From Candidatus Rokuibacteriota bacterium (lineage in GTDB: Bacteria; Methylomirabilota; Methylomirabilia; Rokubacteriales; CSP1-6), in contig JAHFDK010000021.1 of assembly GCA_023249095.1 (NCBI GenBank), positions 1 through 41,705 of the forward strand: a stretch of 41,705 nucleotides of DNA. The letters run 5' to 3'. Below the pieces are notes generated by a model. That model saw only the letters and a program-made list of their open reading frames with translations, did not search any database and was not told where the DNA came from. Shown piece by piece: positions 22,775-30,447 of the stretch (position 1 is the first letter of the stretch; every line of letters starts with the position of its first letter). A program made the position numbers and the translations under genes.

Positions 22775-23380
22775 ATGACGAAGCCCACCACGACCACCAC
22801 CTCGATCGCCCCGCCCGCCGGCCACGAGTTCCTCGCGCTCGGCCCTCAGTGCTGGGGCGTCGGCGCCACCGTGAGGGACGCCGTCGGGATCGCGCGGAAG
22901 AGCGCCTCGCGGCTCTACGGGAAGGAGCAGAAGCTCCTCGTCTACATCGTCCCCGAGGGCGCCCGCGTAGACGAAATGGGCGGCCTGATCTCCTCGCACC
23001 CGACCCGCGACTGCCCGCGCTGCAACATCACGACCGCGGTCTCGACGCTGCAGATCAAGGTTGGCTGGGCCATGACGACCCGCAAATCGACTCTCGCCGC
23101 CCGCACCCTCGGCTCGATCCGCACCCCGCGTAAGGCGGCCTCGAGCGCCGCCAACGGGCCCAGGGGCGGACGGCCGGTCATCCTCGGCACGATCGCCGTC
23201 GAGGGCGGCAGGGCGACCGTCCGCTACGCGCCGGGCCGGGGCCGCGTCGAGGGTGTCCTGCCCGACGGGACGGTCGAGATCCCCGAGGAGGCGTCCGTCG
23301 GCTCGCTCGAGGAGGCCAAGGCGACCGCCGAGGCGTGGTACGGCCGCGACCGGCGAGCGTGGGACTGGCAGCCCGCCTGA
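22775..23380 (+). CDS. Cargo (moron-like) protein with GGRP motif
   Basis: The 201-residue protein starts at ATG 22775, 5 nt after GGAGG (22765-22769); the ATG at 22763 has no ribosome site and lies at the expected transcription start. The N-terminal half is an alpha/beta-like region with Cys (HPTRDCPRCNI). The C-terminal half starts near residue 100 (TTRKSTLAARTLGSIRTPRK) and has the short NGPRGGRP segment often seen in small DNA-binding proteins, then a beta-rich end. Its own promoter, operator and terminator-like hairpin mark it as a separately controlled gene in the late operon. Function is not recognised; repressor, immunity or defence roles are possible. Confidence 0.6.
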   Translation: MTKPTTTTTSIAPPAGHEFLALGPQCWGVGATVRDAVGIARKSASRLYGKEQKLLVYIVPEGARVDEMGGLISSHPTRDCPRCNITTAVSTLQIKVGWAMTTRKSTLAARTLGSIRTPRKAASSAANGPRGGRPVILGTIAVEGGRATVRYAPGRGRVEGVLPDGTVEIPEEASVGSLEEAKATAEAWYGRDRRAWDWQPA

Positions 23381-23528
23381 CGCGACAGGGCAAGCCCCGG
23401 ACGTAGCGCCCGCCCCACGGCGGGCGTTGCCGTCTCTAGCCATCTCCTGCCGTCTCCCGCCCCTCGTCCCCCCGGCCTCCCCTCTCCTCTCCCGCCTTCC
23501 GATCCCCCCCGGCGCCTATGGGCGCCCC
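23381..23528 (+). other. Noncoding, strongly pyrimidine-rich spacer
   Basis: No supported gene is seen here. After the hairpin, 23430-23510 is almost only C and T on the + strand, ending at a pair of GGCGCC sites around TATG (23511-23526 region). It may be an untranslated leader, a factor-loading site for transcription termination, or a packaging-related sequence. Nothing decides between these. Confidence 0.4.
23407..23426 (+). terminator. Terminator-like GC hairpin
   Basis: CGCCCGCC and GGCGGGCG form a perfect 8-bp stem with a CCAC loop, 26 bp after the stop of the cargo gene. The tail (TTGCCGTCTCT) is only partly T-rich, so termination would be incomplete or depend on other factors. Position supports isolation of the cargo gene from the head genes. 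Confidence 0.5.
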
Positions 23529-23672
23529 ATGGCTCTCCTCTGCCCCGTCAACGGTGCAGACCCCCTAGAACCTCCTCCTCCCGGCGCGCAGGTTCGAGGC
23601 GTGGCAGACGGCCCGACCCTGCGCGGTCCTTCGCCGTTCGCCCTCGGCGGCGCGCGGAGGCCGTCGGCGTGA
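23529..23672 (+). CDS. Possible small protein before the portal gene
   Basis: A 47-residue frame (MALLCPVNGADPLEPPPPGA and on) ends with GTGA overlapping the portal start. It is Pro/Gly-rich, with no ribosome site visible before the ATG. The stop-start overlap is the only support, so it may be a noncoding leader. Confidence 0.3.
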   Translation: MALLCPVNGADPLEPPPPGAQVRGVADGPTLRGPSPFALGGARRPSA

Positions 23673-25333
23673 GCGACTGGCTCTCGCTCCAGCTCGACAC
23701 GATCCTCCGCGACCTCGCAGAAAAGCCCGCCGCTCCGACTTCGATCGCTCGACCGTCCGGAGTCGAACGCGAGACGGACATCACGACGGAGATCGTCCCG
23801 ATCCCGAAGGAATACACGCCGGAGGCTTGGTTCCGCTACCGGGTCGAGGCGCGTCGCGGGGATCCGCGGAACCTCCTCGCGCTCTACCACGAGATGCCTG
23901 GGCGCGCCGCCGGCCCGCAGATCCGGAGGTCCCGCGAGGCGATCGAGTCGGCCGAGTGGGAGTTCGCACCGATGCCGCTCGCGGCGCGAGACGAGACGAT
24001 CCTCACGCCGGAGGCGCGCATCGGGCGCGAGGTTGCGGCCTACGTCGCCGACCAGCTCGGGCCCTTCATGCCGGACGCGCTGCGCGTCTTCGCACGGCGC
24101 GAGCACACGGGCTTCGGCGCGGCCGCATTCCGAGTCGAGGCTGGCAGCGGACCCGGCGGCCTCGAGCGGGCCGTCTCCTTCGAGGAGATCCCCGGCTACC
24201 GCTTCCGCCTCGACCCGAAGACGTTCGAGTTCAGCTTCTTCCAGAAGGCCCGCGGCGGGACGGCGGTGCCGGTCGCGCCGTTCGTCGAGACCGGGAGCCT
24301 GCTCCTCTTCGAGGACGGCGGCGGCGTCTATCCCCTCGACCAGCGCGGGCTCCTCTGGCAGATCGGGACGGCCTGGTGCGTCTACCAGTTCGGGCTCCGC
24401 TGGTGGGCTCGGCTGAACGAGCGTTACGCGCTCCCCTACCTCGACGTCGGATACGCCGCGAACCTGAAGGACGGTGCCGCCGAGGCCGAGAAGGTCGCCG
24501 CGAAGCTCGGTTCCTCCGGAGCGCTCATCCGCCCGATGGAGGGCATCGAGGCGAAGTTCCTCTCGGTGATGTCGGCGGCCCAGCCCGATTCCCTCGAGCG
24601 GGCGCAGGAGTTCTGCCTTCGGGCCTTCGCCGCGTGCCTCCTCGGGCATGAGCAGGCTCTCGGCGCGCGCGAGGGCGCTGGCGCGAAGACCTCCGACGTC
24701 GCGGCCCAGGGCGTCGCCGAATGGCTCGTCGCCCAGCAGTTACGGCGCGCGGCGGTCGACTTCGCAGCGAAGTGGGTCCGGCCGATGGTCGTCAGGAACT
24801 ACGGCGAGGTGGTCGCAGCGGTGAACACGCCGGTCCCCACGCTGCACCAGACGAGGGAGATCGACCGCGAGGCCGAAGGGCGGATCGCGAACCTGATCGT
24901 GAGCGCCGGGGCCGAGCCGCCCGAATCCGAGCTCCTGAAGCGCGTCGGCTACCGCCAGGCCCGCCCGGGCGAGCGCGTCCTCACCCGCCGTCAGCTCGCG
25001 GCCCCCGTTGCCGCAGCCGAGCCGACGTCCGGCGGGAAGCTCGGAGAGAACGTCGTCCGCTTCCCGATGCTCGGCCCGGGCGGAAAGCCGCCTGTCCTCG
25101 GCGCCGACGGCGCGCCGACAGGAATCGCGGAGGAGCTCCTCGGGCCGTACCGCGCGATCTTCGCCGACGCTCTGAACGACGGCGCGAACCCCTTCCAGGC
25201 GCTGACCCGCGTCGTGCAGCGCGCGAGGACCCGCCCCGACGGGAAGGAGCTTGCGGACCGGCTCACCTCGGTCCTCGTCGCGTCGACCGGGCACGGCCTG
25301 GAGCAGGCCCGTGACGATAGGAGCGGCCGGTGA
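23669..25333 (+). CDS. Portal protein (Mu gp29 / DUF935-like)
   Basis: The 554-residue protein starts GTG. It contains the Mu-type portal pattern: an N-terminal region with RGDPRNLLALYHEM, RRSREAIESAEWEF, a central region with LLWQIGTAWCVYQFGLRWWA and RYALPYLDVGY, and the helical C-terminus (DREAEGRIANLIVSAGAEPP). It would form the dodecameric ring through which DNA passes at the head vertex. The order terminase, portal, minor head protein and protease matches Mu-like head modules. The length is normal. Confidence 0.85.
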   Translation: MSDWLSLQLDTILRDLAEKPAAPTSIARPSGVERETDITTEIVPIPKEYTPEAWFRYRVEARRGDPRNLLALYHEMPGRAAGPQIRRSREAIESAEWEFAPMPLAARDETILTPEARIGREVAAYVADQLGPFMPDALRVFARREHTGFGAAAFRVEAGSGPGGLERAVSFEEIPGYRFRLDPKTFEFSFFQKARGGTAVPVAPFVETGSLLLFEDGGGVYPLDQRGLLWQIGTAWCVYQFGLRWWARLNERYALPYLDVGYAANLKDGAAEAEKVAAKLGSSGALIRPMEGIEAKFLSVMSAAQPDSLERAQEFCLRAFAACLLGHEQALGAREGAGAKTSDVAAQGVAEWLVAQQLRRAAVDFAAKWVRPMVVRNYGEVVAAVNTPVPTLHQTREIDREAEGRIANLIVSAGAEPPESELLKRVGYRQARPGERVLTRRQLAAPVAAAEPTSGGKLGENVVRFPMLGPGGKPPVLGADGAPTGIAEELLGPYRAIFADALNDGANPFQALTRVVQRARTRPDGKELADRLTSVLVASTGHGLEQARDDRSGR

Positions 25334-26175
25334 GCGCCGTGCATCTCGCCCTCGCTCCTCCTCCGCTCCCCGCGGGCCTCGCGTTCCTCGGCGCCTCCGC
25401 CGCGGTCGGCGCGGACGAGGCCACCGGCTCCCTCGTCGAGTTTCTCGCCGCGGGCCTGACGTCCGACGACTGGACGGAGGCGATCCTCGGCGCGCCTGCC
25501 GAGCACGTCGTCGTCCCGCCCCTGAAGGACACGCTCGCGCTCTGGAAGAAACGGAAGATCCTCGACTCGAAGACCTTCGCCGCGCTGACGGACGAGTTGA
25601 AGGGACAGGCCGGTCGGCTCGCGGACGTCTGGCACACGAAGTTCGTCCAGAAGATCTACGGCTCGCTCTTCGACGCGGTCGCGCAGGGCGAGACGCTCGC
25701 GCAGTGGATGCCGAAGGCACAGTCGCTCCTCGACCAGTTCGGGGCGGACCAGGGCGTGCGCATCTTCACGGGCGAGGAGTGGTCGCCGTGGTACGCCGAC
25801 CTCGTCTTCCGCAACGCGAACGCCGCGGCGACGGCGGGCGGGCGCTACGCGGAGATGTTCAGCCGGGAGTGGATCAAGCGCTCCCCCTTCTGGCTCTATG
25901 ACGCGATCAACGATTCGCGCACGCGCCCGAGCCATCTCGCGCTCGACGGCATGGTGTTCCGGAAGGACGACCCGGGCGCCCGGAAGTACCTCCCTCCCCT
26001 GGGACCGAACTGCCGGTGCACCGCGGAGGAGATGGACCAGGCCGACGTCGACGACGGCGGCTATCGGCGTTCGTGGGGCCGCGACGTGAAGGTCGAGATC
26101 CCCTCCGGCTGGGACGCTGACCGCGTCGCCTCGCTCGTCCCTGACGCGCTGAAGAACCTCGGAGCGGTGAACTGA
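25330..26175 (+). CDS. Minor head protein (Mu gpF / SPP1 gp7-like)
   Basis: The 281-residue protein starts GTG overlapping the portal stop. The C-terminal third carries the family signature: TRPSHLALDGMVF, then YLPPLGPNCRC. Members bind the portal and help head assembly; the Cys-x-Cys motif is usual. The N-terminal two-thirds is helical. It is coupled to the portal gene, in the Mu-like order. Confidence 0.85.
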   Translation: MSAVHLALAPPPLPAGLAFLGASAAVGADEATGSLVEFLAAGLTSDDWTEAILGAPAEHVVVPPLKDTLALWKKRKILDSKTFAALTDELKGQAGRLADVWHTKFVQKIYGSLFDAVAQGETLAQWMPKAQSLLDQFGADQGVRIFTGEEWSPWYADLVFRNANAAATAGGRYAEMFSREWIKRSPFWLYDAINDSRTRPSHLALDGMVFRKDDPGARKYLPPLGPNCRCTAEEMDQADVDDGGYRRSWGRDVKVEIPSGWDADRVASLVPDALKNLGAVN

Positions 26176-26468
26176 TGGCGCGCTCTCCCTTCACCCCCGC
26201 ACCCCTCACCGCCGAGCAGACCGCGCTCGTCGACAGTCTCGAGCTCTTCGTCGAGGGGATGCTCGGGAGCGCGATGGACGCCGACCCCGGCTACGTCGTC
26301 GTCCCGCTTCCGGTCAAGCCCGACGTGGCCGTCGCCACGGAGCTTCGCCGCCGCTACCTCGCCGCCGGATGGCAGCGCGTCATCGTCAGTGAGCGGCCCG
26401 GCTGCGGGGATTCCTTCATTCAGCTCGAGGCGTTGGTGGACGTCTGGCTCTCTGGGAGGCCCGCATGA
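26175..26468 (+). CDS. Hypothetical head-region protein
   Basis: A 97-residue protein. Its ATG overlaps the previous stop and its end overlaps the protease gene by 4 bp. It has an alpha/beta pattern (LELFVEGMLGSAM, YVVVPLPVKPDVAVA, WQRVIVSERPG). No family recognised. By position it may serve in capsid assembly. Confidence 0.6.
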   Translation: MARSPFTPAPLTAEQTALVDSLELFVEGMLGSAMDADPGYVVVPLPVKPDVAVATELRRRYLAAGWQRVIVSERPGCGDSFIQLEALVDVWLSGRPA

Positions 26469-27802
26469 AGTACGAGCTCTTCGACCCCGCGAAGCACAAG
26501 GTCGAGACGCGAGAGATCGCGCTCGCCTTCGACCGCGACGGGATGCGAGACGTGGCGCTCGCCAGCGTCAAGGACAAGTACCCGGACGCTCAGTTCCCCT
26601 GCGCGATGCGCTCGCTCCTCCTCGGCGAGCACGACATCGGATGGGGCGAGACGCTGCGCGTCATGCCCGAGGACGTCGCGATGTGCGTCGTCAATGGGAA
26701 CGAGCTGATCCGCTCGGCCTTCTTCCCGCTCCTCTTCGACCACGGCTTCACGGGCCGCGGGACCGAGAGCCCCGGTGACGTGCTCGAGTGCTACGAGGAG
26801 AACGGCTCCTTCTGGCAGCTCTGCGACCTCGCCGACGAGGAGATGTACCGGGCGGCCTGCAATCCGGGAAAACGCTGGAAGAGCCGCTCGCTCGGCTTCG
26901 GCGCCTGGATCGACGGCGACGGCTTCCTCCGCGCGGTGCAGCCGAAGGAGCTCTCCCTCACGAACCTCCCGCGCCTGAAGGGGCTCGGCAAGGTCGTCGA
27001 GATGTCGCACCTCCGCAAGGTCTACGGCCTCGGCTTCCGCCCGGGCCCTGAAGGTCTCGTCATCCCGACCAGTCTCGCCGCCGTGCCCGCAGCCTCCCCG
27101 GAGGGGACTCAGCGTGCCGCGACCGGCGGCGAGGCTTCTTCTCTCTCGACCTCCACTTCCTCGCCAGTTCCGGCGAGCACACGAAAGGAGGAGCACATGA
27201 AGGTGACTCCCGAAAACCTGAAGCTCCTCGGTCTCGCGGAGAACGCGAGCGAGGACGACCTCAACCGGAGGCTCGCGGAGCTCGCGGCACCTGCCGCCGC
27301 GCCGCCCGCCCCCAAGCCCGAGCCGAAGGTCGAGACGCCGCCCCCGCCGGCGCCCGGCGTGACGCTGGGCGACGTCCAGAAGATCGTCGCCGAGTCGACG
27401 GCGACCGTCTTCAAGGAGATGGCCGCCGCGAACGCGAAGGCGATCGCCGAGGCCACGGCCGCCGCCGAGAAGAAGGCGAAGGTCGACGGGCTCCTCGAGC
27501 GGGCCATCGGGCTCGGCAAGGTCCCCCGGGCCCATGCGAAGTTCCTCCGCCCCGGCATCGAGGCGGACCCCGTCGGTTTCGAGGCCGAGCTCGCCGCGAT
27601 GAAGGCCGTCGCTCCCGTGGAGCCGATCTTCGAGAGGGGCGGCTCCCCCGGCTTCGTCGGCGCCGGCCAGTTCCACGGCTTCGACACCGCCCCCGAGTAC
27701 ACGCACGAGATCGCGCAGACCGTCGCGGCCCTCGGCTGCACGGTCTCCCAGGCCATCGCGATCGTGGACGCCGGCGGCCTCGCCGCCGGAGAGGAGAACT
27801 GA
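26465..27802 (+). CDS. Head maturation protease with C-terminal scaffold
   Basis: The 445-residue protein joins two parts, like phage Mu gpI. The N-terminal protease (1-200) has H93 (FDHGF), the nearby Ser motif KSRSLGFGA (S140 or S142) and KELSLTNLP, the pattern of HK97/Mu-type capsid serine proteases. Residues 200-244 are a Ser/Thr/Pro linker. The C-terminal part (245-445) is helical with Ala/Pro-rich regions and a coiled coil (FKEMAAANAKAIAEATAAAE), fitting an internal scaffold. The protease would cut the scaffold during maturation. A second, in-frame start at 27197 makes the scaffold alone. Confidence 0.82.
   Translation: MKYELFDPAKHKVETREIALAFDRDGMRDVALASVKDKYPDAQFPCAMRSLLLGEHDIGWGETLRVMPEDVAMCVVNGNELIRSAFFPLLFDHGFTGRGTESPGDVLECYEENGSFWQLCDLADEEMYRAACNPGKRWKSRSLGFGAWIDGDGFLRAVQPKELSLTNLPRLKGLGKVVEMSHLRKVYGLGFRPGPEGLVIPTSLAAVPAASPEGTQRAATGGEASSLSTSTSSPVPASTRKEEHMKVTPENLKLLGLAENASEDDLNRRLAELAAPAAAPPAPKPEPKVETPPPPAPGVTLGDVQKIVAESTATVFKEMAAANAKAIAEATAAAEKKAKVDGLLERAIGLGKVPRAHAKFLRPGIEADPVGFEAELAAMKAVAPVEPIFERGGSPGFVGAGQFHGFDTAPEYTHEIAQTVAALGCTVSQAIAIVDAGGLAAGEEN
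27184..27191 (+). promoter_or_regulatory. Internal ribosome site for the scaffold protein
   Basis: AAAGGAGG is a near-perfect Shine-Dalgarno sequence 5 nt before ATG 27197, inside the protease gene. Few sites in the window are as strong. It falls exactly at the linker between the protease and scaffold domains, where an internal start is expected. Confidence 0.8.
27197..27802 (+). CDS. Scaffold protein from an internal start
   Basis: This 201-residue product shares frame and stop with the protease gene and starts at MKVTPENLKLLGL. It holds the helical, Ala-rich scaffold part alone and would be made in excess over the full-length protease, as with phage Mu gpZ inside gene I and lambda Nu3 inside gene C. 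It guides capsid assembly and is then removed. Evidence is the strong ribosome site and the domain boundary. Confidence 0.75.
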   Translation: MKVTPENLKLLGLAENASEDDLNRRLAELAAPAAAPPAPKPEPKVETPPPPAPGVTLGDVQKIVAESTATVFKEMAAANAKAIAEATAAAEKKAKVDGLLERAIGLGKVPRAHAKFLRPGIEADPVGFEAELAAMKAVAPVEPIFERGGSPGFVGAGQFHGFDTAPEYTHEIAQTVAALGCTVSQAIAIVDAGGLAAGEEN

Positions 27803-27803
27803 C

Positions 27804-28172
27804 ATGCCGGGCCGCGTGAACCACAACGGCGCCCGCTTCGGCATGGTGGCCGCCGTGCTCATCCCCGACAACGCGGTTGTGGAGATGGACGACGCCGGCA
27901 AGGCCATCCTCGGAGCCGCAGGCCTGCTCGGCACCGGCTTCGCGCCGGAGGGCGCTGCCATCGACGCCCCCATCACCGTCTACGAGTTCGCCGGCGAGTC
28001 CCCCGCCATCGCCGGCGAGGCGTGGGCGAAGAAGAACTACCTGAAGCTCGGCGCCGATGGTCGGCTCGTGAAGGAGACCGATCCCGTCGTGCCGACCGCC
28101 TTCACGCGGGCGCAGGCCGTCGAGGCCGCGACCGTCGTCGGCAAGTCCTACCTCGTCCGGTGGATCCGGTAG
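27804..28172 (+). CDS. Possible head decoration protein
   Basis: The 122-residue protein begins 1 bp after the previous stop, with GGAGAGGAG as ribosome site. It is beta-rich and hydrophobic (GMVAAVLIPDNAVVEMD, APITVYEFAGESP) with an Ala-rich middle. It lies directly before the capsid gene, the usual site for small decoration or cement proteins. No sequence family decides it. The stop is TAG. Confidence 0.5.
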   Translation: MPGRVNHNGARFGMVAAVLIPDNAVVEMDDAGKAILGAAGLLGTGFAPEGAAIDAPITVYEFAGESPAIAGEAWAKKNYLKLGADGRLVKETDPVVPTAFTRAQAVEAATVVGKSYLVRWIR

Positions 28173-28188
28173 GCGGCAGGAGCAGAGC

Positions 28189-29340
28189 ATGAAGAAGACC
28201 ACCTTCCAGCCGGGCCAGTCGATGAAGCTCCCGAACGGTCACCTCGGGTACTTCCGTCGGCCGAACGCCGGCTTCCGCGTCCAGGACCCCGACTACGTCA
28301 AGTGGGTGACCGAGCGGCTCTCGAAGATCCCCGAGATCGCCGGTCACCTCGACCTCATGAAGAAGGCCGAGGCCGCGCTCGCCGGTCTCCCGAGCTTCTC
28401 GCCGCCGAAGCGCTTCCCCGTCCCGATGGCCGTGAGCGTGGGACCGCAGCAGGCCATGATCGGGACGCAGATCTTCCCGAAGTTCTCCTCCGGCCCGGAC
28501 GAGAAGGGCTACTACCCGATCTACGGGAAGGAGGGCTTCTTCGTGGAGCCCGAGGGCTCGACCCTCAACGTCGGCCAGACGGTCCGCCGCATGGACGTGC
28601 GGATCAAGTTCGGCGAGGTGACGACGAAGGTCAAGGGCATCGAGGTCCTCACGGAGAACCGCGAAGTGAGCGCCGCGTCCGCCGCGCTGAACCTCAACAT
28701 CGAGGCCTACAAGCTCGACCGCGCGCAGGCCTCGCTCGCGGCCGAGGAAGAGGCCGACTACGCCGCCGTCGCGCTCGACGCGACGAAGTACGCCGCGGGC
28801 TTCTCCGAGACGCTCGCCACCACGACGCAGTGGTCGCACGCGAGCTCCCAGCCGGTCAACGCCTTCTGGGCGGCGCGGCGCGCGATCTTCCTGAAGACCC
28901 TCCAGGACCCGGACCTCTTCGCGATGGGCGGCGACACCGAGGCGACCCTCATGGTGAACGCCCAGATCCGCTCCTACGCGAACACCGCGAACACCGGCAC
29001 CGGCCGCGCCGTCCCGGTCACGCGCGACTTCCTCGCCGCGCTCTTCCAGATCGCGATCGCGGTCGGGAACGCGGCGAAGACCGTCGAGCTCGACAGCGAG
29101 GACGACCCGACGCAGATCTGGGGCGACTTCGCCGGCCTCTACTGCACGGGGCAGGGCGCCATCGTGGCGCCGCGGTTCGCGATCTCCTGCTTCCGCGAAG
29201 GGTTCCCGGACCTCCTCCCCTACCGCGACGACCGCGTCGGCACCGGGGCGAACGTCCTGAAGTGGACGGACTCCTGGCAGCCGATCGTCACGAAGAGCAA
29301 CGCCGCCTACCTCTGGCTCGACACGAAGCTCGACGTCTGA
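28189..29340 (+). CDS. Major capsid protein
   Basis: The 383-residue protein follows protease/scaffold and the decoration-like gene, the standard place for the capsid gene. Features fitting an HK97-fold capsid: an N-terminal helical arm, the extended loop region (YYPIYGKEGFFVEPEGSTLN), the central RMDVRIKFGEVTTKVKGIEV, a long helix with AEEEADYAAVALD, and strands near the end (LKWTDSWQPIVTKSNAAYLW). It would be cut and rearranged after scaffold loss. A hairpin follows its stop. Confidence 0.8.
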   Translation: MKKTTFQPGQSMKLPNGHLGYFRRPNAGFRVQDPDYVKWVTERLSKIPEIAGHLDLMKKAEAALAGLPSFSPPKRFPVPMAVSVGPQQAMIGTQIFPKFSSGPDEKGYYPIYGKEGFFVEPEGSTLNVGQTVRRMDVRIKFGEVTTKVKGIEVLTENREVSAASAALNLNIEAYKLDRAQASLAAEEEADYAAVALDATKYAAGFSETLATTTQWSHASSQPVNAFWAARRAIFLKTLQDPDLFAMGGDTEATLMVNAQIRSYANTANTGTGRAVPVTRDFLAALFQIAIAVGNAAKTVELDSEDDPTQIWGDFAGLYCTGQGAIVAPRFAISCFREGFPDLLPYRDDRVGTGANVLKWTDSWQPIVTKSNAAYLWLDTKLDV

Positions 29341-29352
29341 TGACAGCGGGGA

Positions 29353-29384
29353 TGCCGGGTCTCCGTGTGAGAGGGGGCCCGGCA
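29353..29384 (+). terminator. Hairpin after the capsid gene
   Basis: TGCCGGG (29353-29359) pairs with CCCGGCA (29378-29384), enclosing an inner TCTC/GAGA stem around CGTGT and a run of five G residues. It starts 12 bp after the capsid stop. There is no T-run. It is more likely a partial terminator or a block to 3'-5' RNA decay, which would raise capsid mRNA relative to the genes after it. Confidence 0.45.
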
Positions 29385-29403
29385 CCCTGCCTCTGAGGTT
29401 CGA

Positions 29404-29601
29404 ATGAAGACCTTCCGCGTGACGAAGCCCTTCACCCTCTCCGACGCCGCAGGGACGCGGTCGTTCTCGCCTCCGACCGACACCGTCACGGAGGAGGAGC
29501 TCGGCGCGTACCTGCCCGACGTCGCGCATTGCCTGACCGAGACCGCGGCTCCGAAGCCGCCCAAGCCGGCCCCCGAGCCGGGTCCGAAGGAGACCGCATG
29601 A
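29404..29601 (+). CDS. Small head-region protein
   Basis: A 65-residue protein (MKTFRVTKPFTLSDAAGTRS) with a Pro-rich tail. It starts after GAGG and ends overlapping the next gene by 4 bp. Short proteins in this place are often joining or decoration proteins, but no motif shows it. Confidence 0.5.
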   Translation: MKTFRVTKPFTLSDAAGTRSFSPPTDTVTEEELGAYLPDVAHCLTETAAPKPPKPAPEPGPKETA

Positions 29602-30422
29602 AGCCGAACCGCATCCGCCTGGCGGCGCTCGCCGTCGCGCTCATCGTCATCGTCAGCCTCGTCGCGCCCACTGCGACGGCGACGACCTGGACGAACCGGA
29701 ACGCCGTCATCACGACGGGCGCGGGGATCCCGCTCGCCTTCGGCACCGTGCCGGGAGCGCAGGTCCACGTCTACTCCGCGTCGACCTCCTCGGCGACCGT
29801 CGTCGTTCAGGGGGCCATGGCCTCGGCCGGTCCCTGGATCACGCTCGCGACGGTCACGAACCCGACGTCGACCGGCGAGGCATACCGCGGGACCGCGTTC
29901 CCGTTCCTCCGCGCAAACGTCACCGCGCGCTCGAGCGGCACCCTTTCCGCCGTCTTCATGGACCTGCCAACCGACCCCGGCCCGTGGACTTCTTCGATCG
30001 CGAATGCGACGAGCACGGCGCCGCTGTTCGGCGTCATCAAGTACGCGATTACGAACGCTGCGGTTGCTGCACTCGGCGCGAATCTGACGGGAGACATCGC
30101 CATCGGCACCCTGCCCGCCAATTCGCGCGTGACCTCGACCTACGTGGACGTGACGGCTGCCGACACGAGCGCGAACGCGCTCACCGTTTCCCTCGGGACC
30201 GTCGGCACCGGATACGTCGACTGGATCGTCGCCTCCGACGGGAAGGCCGTTGCCCTCTATGGCGACGCGACGGCCGAGCGCGGCGCGACGAACCTCGACG
30301 GCGCTCTCTTCTACAAGACGGCCACCCCCATCAATTCGCACTTCGTCAAGACGACCACGAACCTCTCGACGGTGACCGCCTTTGCCGCGACGGTGTACGT
30401 CACCTATCAGACGCTTCCCTGA
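29598..30422 (+). CDS. Secreted-type beta-rich protein, possible capsid fibre
   Basis: The 274-residue protein opens with a classic Sec signal peptide: basic MKPNRIR, hydrophobic LAALAVALIVIVSLVAP, then TATAT with a likely cleavage site near residue 28. The rest is beta-rich and Thr/Ser/Ala-rich (ATVVVQGAMASAGPWITLAT). A signal peptide is unusual in a head gene, because virion proteins assemble in the cytoplasm. It may be a surface or periplasmic protein made during infection, or a virion protein with a membrane-like leader. Function not recognised. Confidence 0.6.
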   Translation: MKPNRIRLAALAVALIVIVSLVAPTATATTWTNRNAVITTGAGIPLAFGTVPGAQVHVYSASTSSATVVVQGAMASAGPWITLATVTNPTSTGEAYRGTAFPFLRANVTARSSGTLSAVFMDLPTDPGPWTSSIANATSTAPLFGVIKYAITNAAVAALGANLTGDIAIGTLPANSRVTSTYVDVTAADTSANALTVSLGTVGTGYVDWIVASDGKAVALYGDATAERGATNLDGALFYKTATPINSHFVKTTTNLSTVTAFAATVYVTYQTLP

Positions 30423-30447
30423 TTCAGCTCGATAGGAGGGAAAGCCC

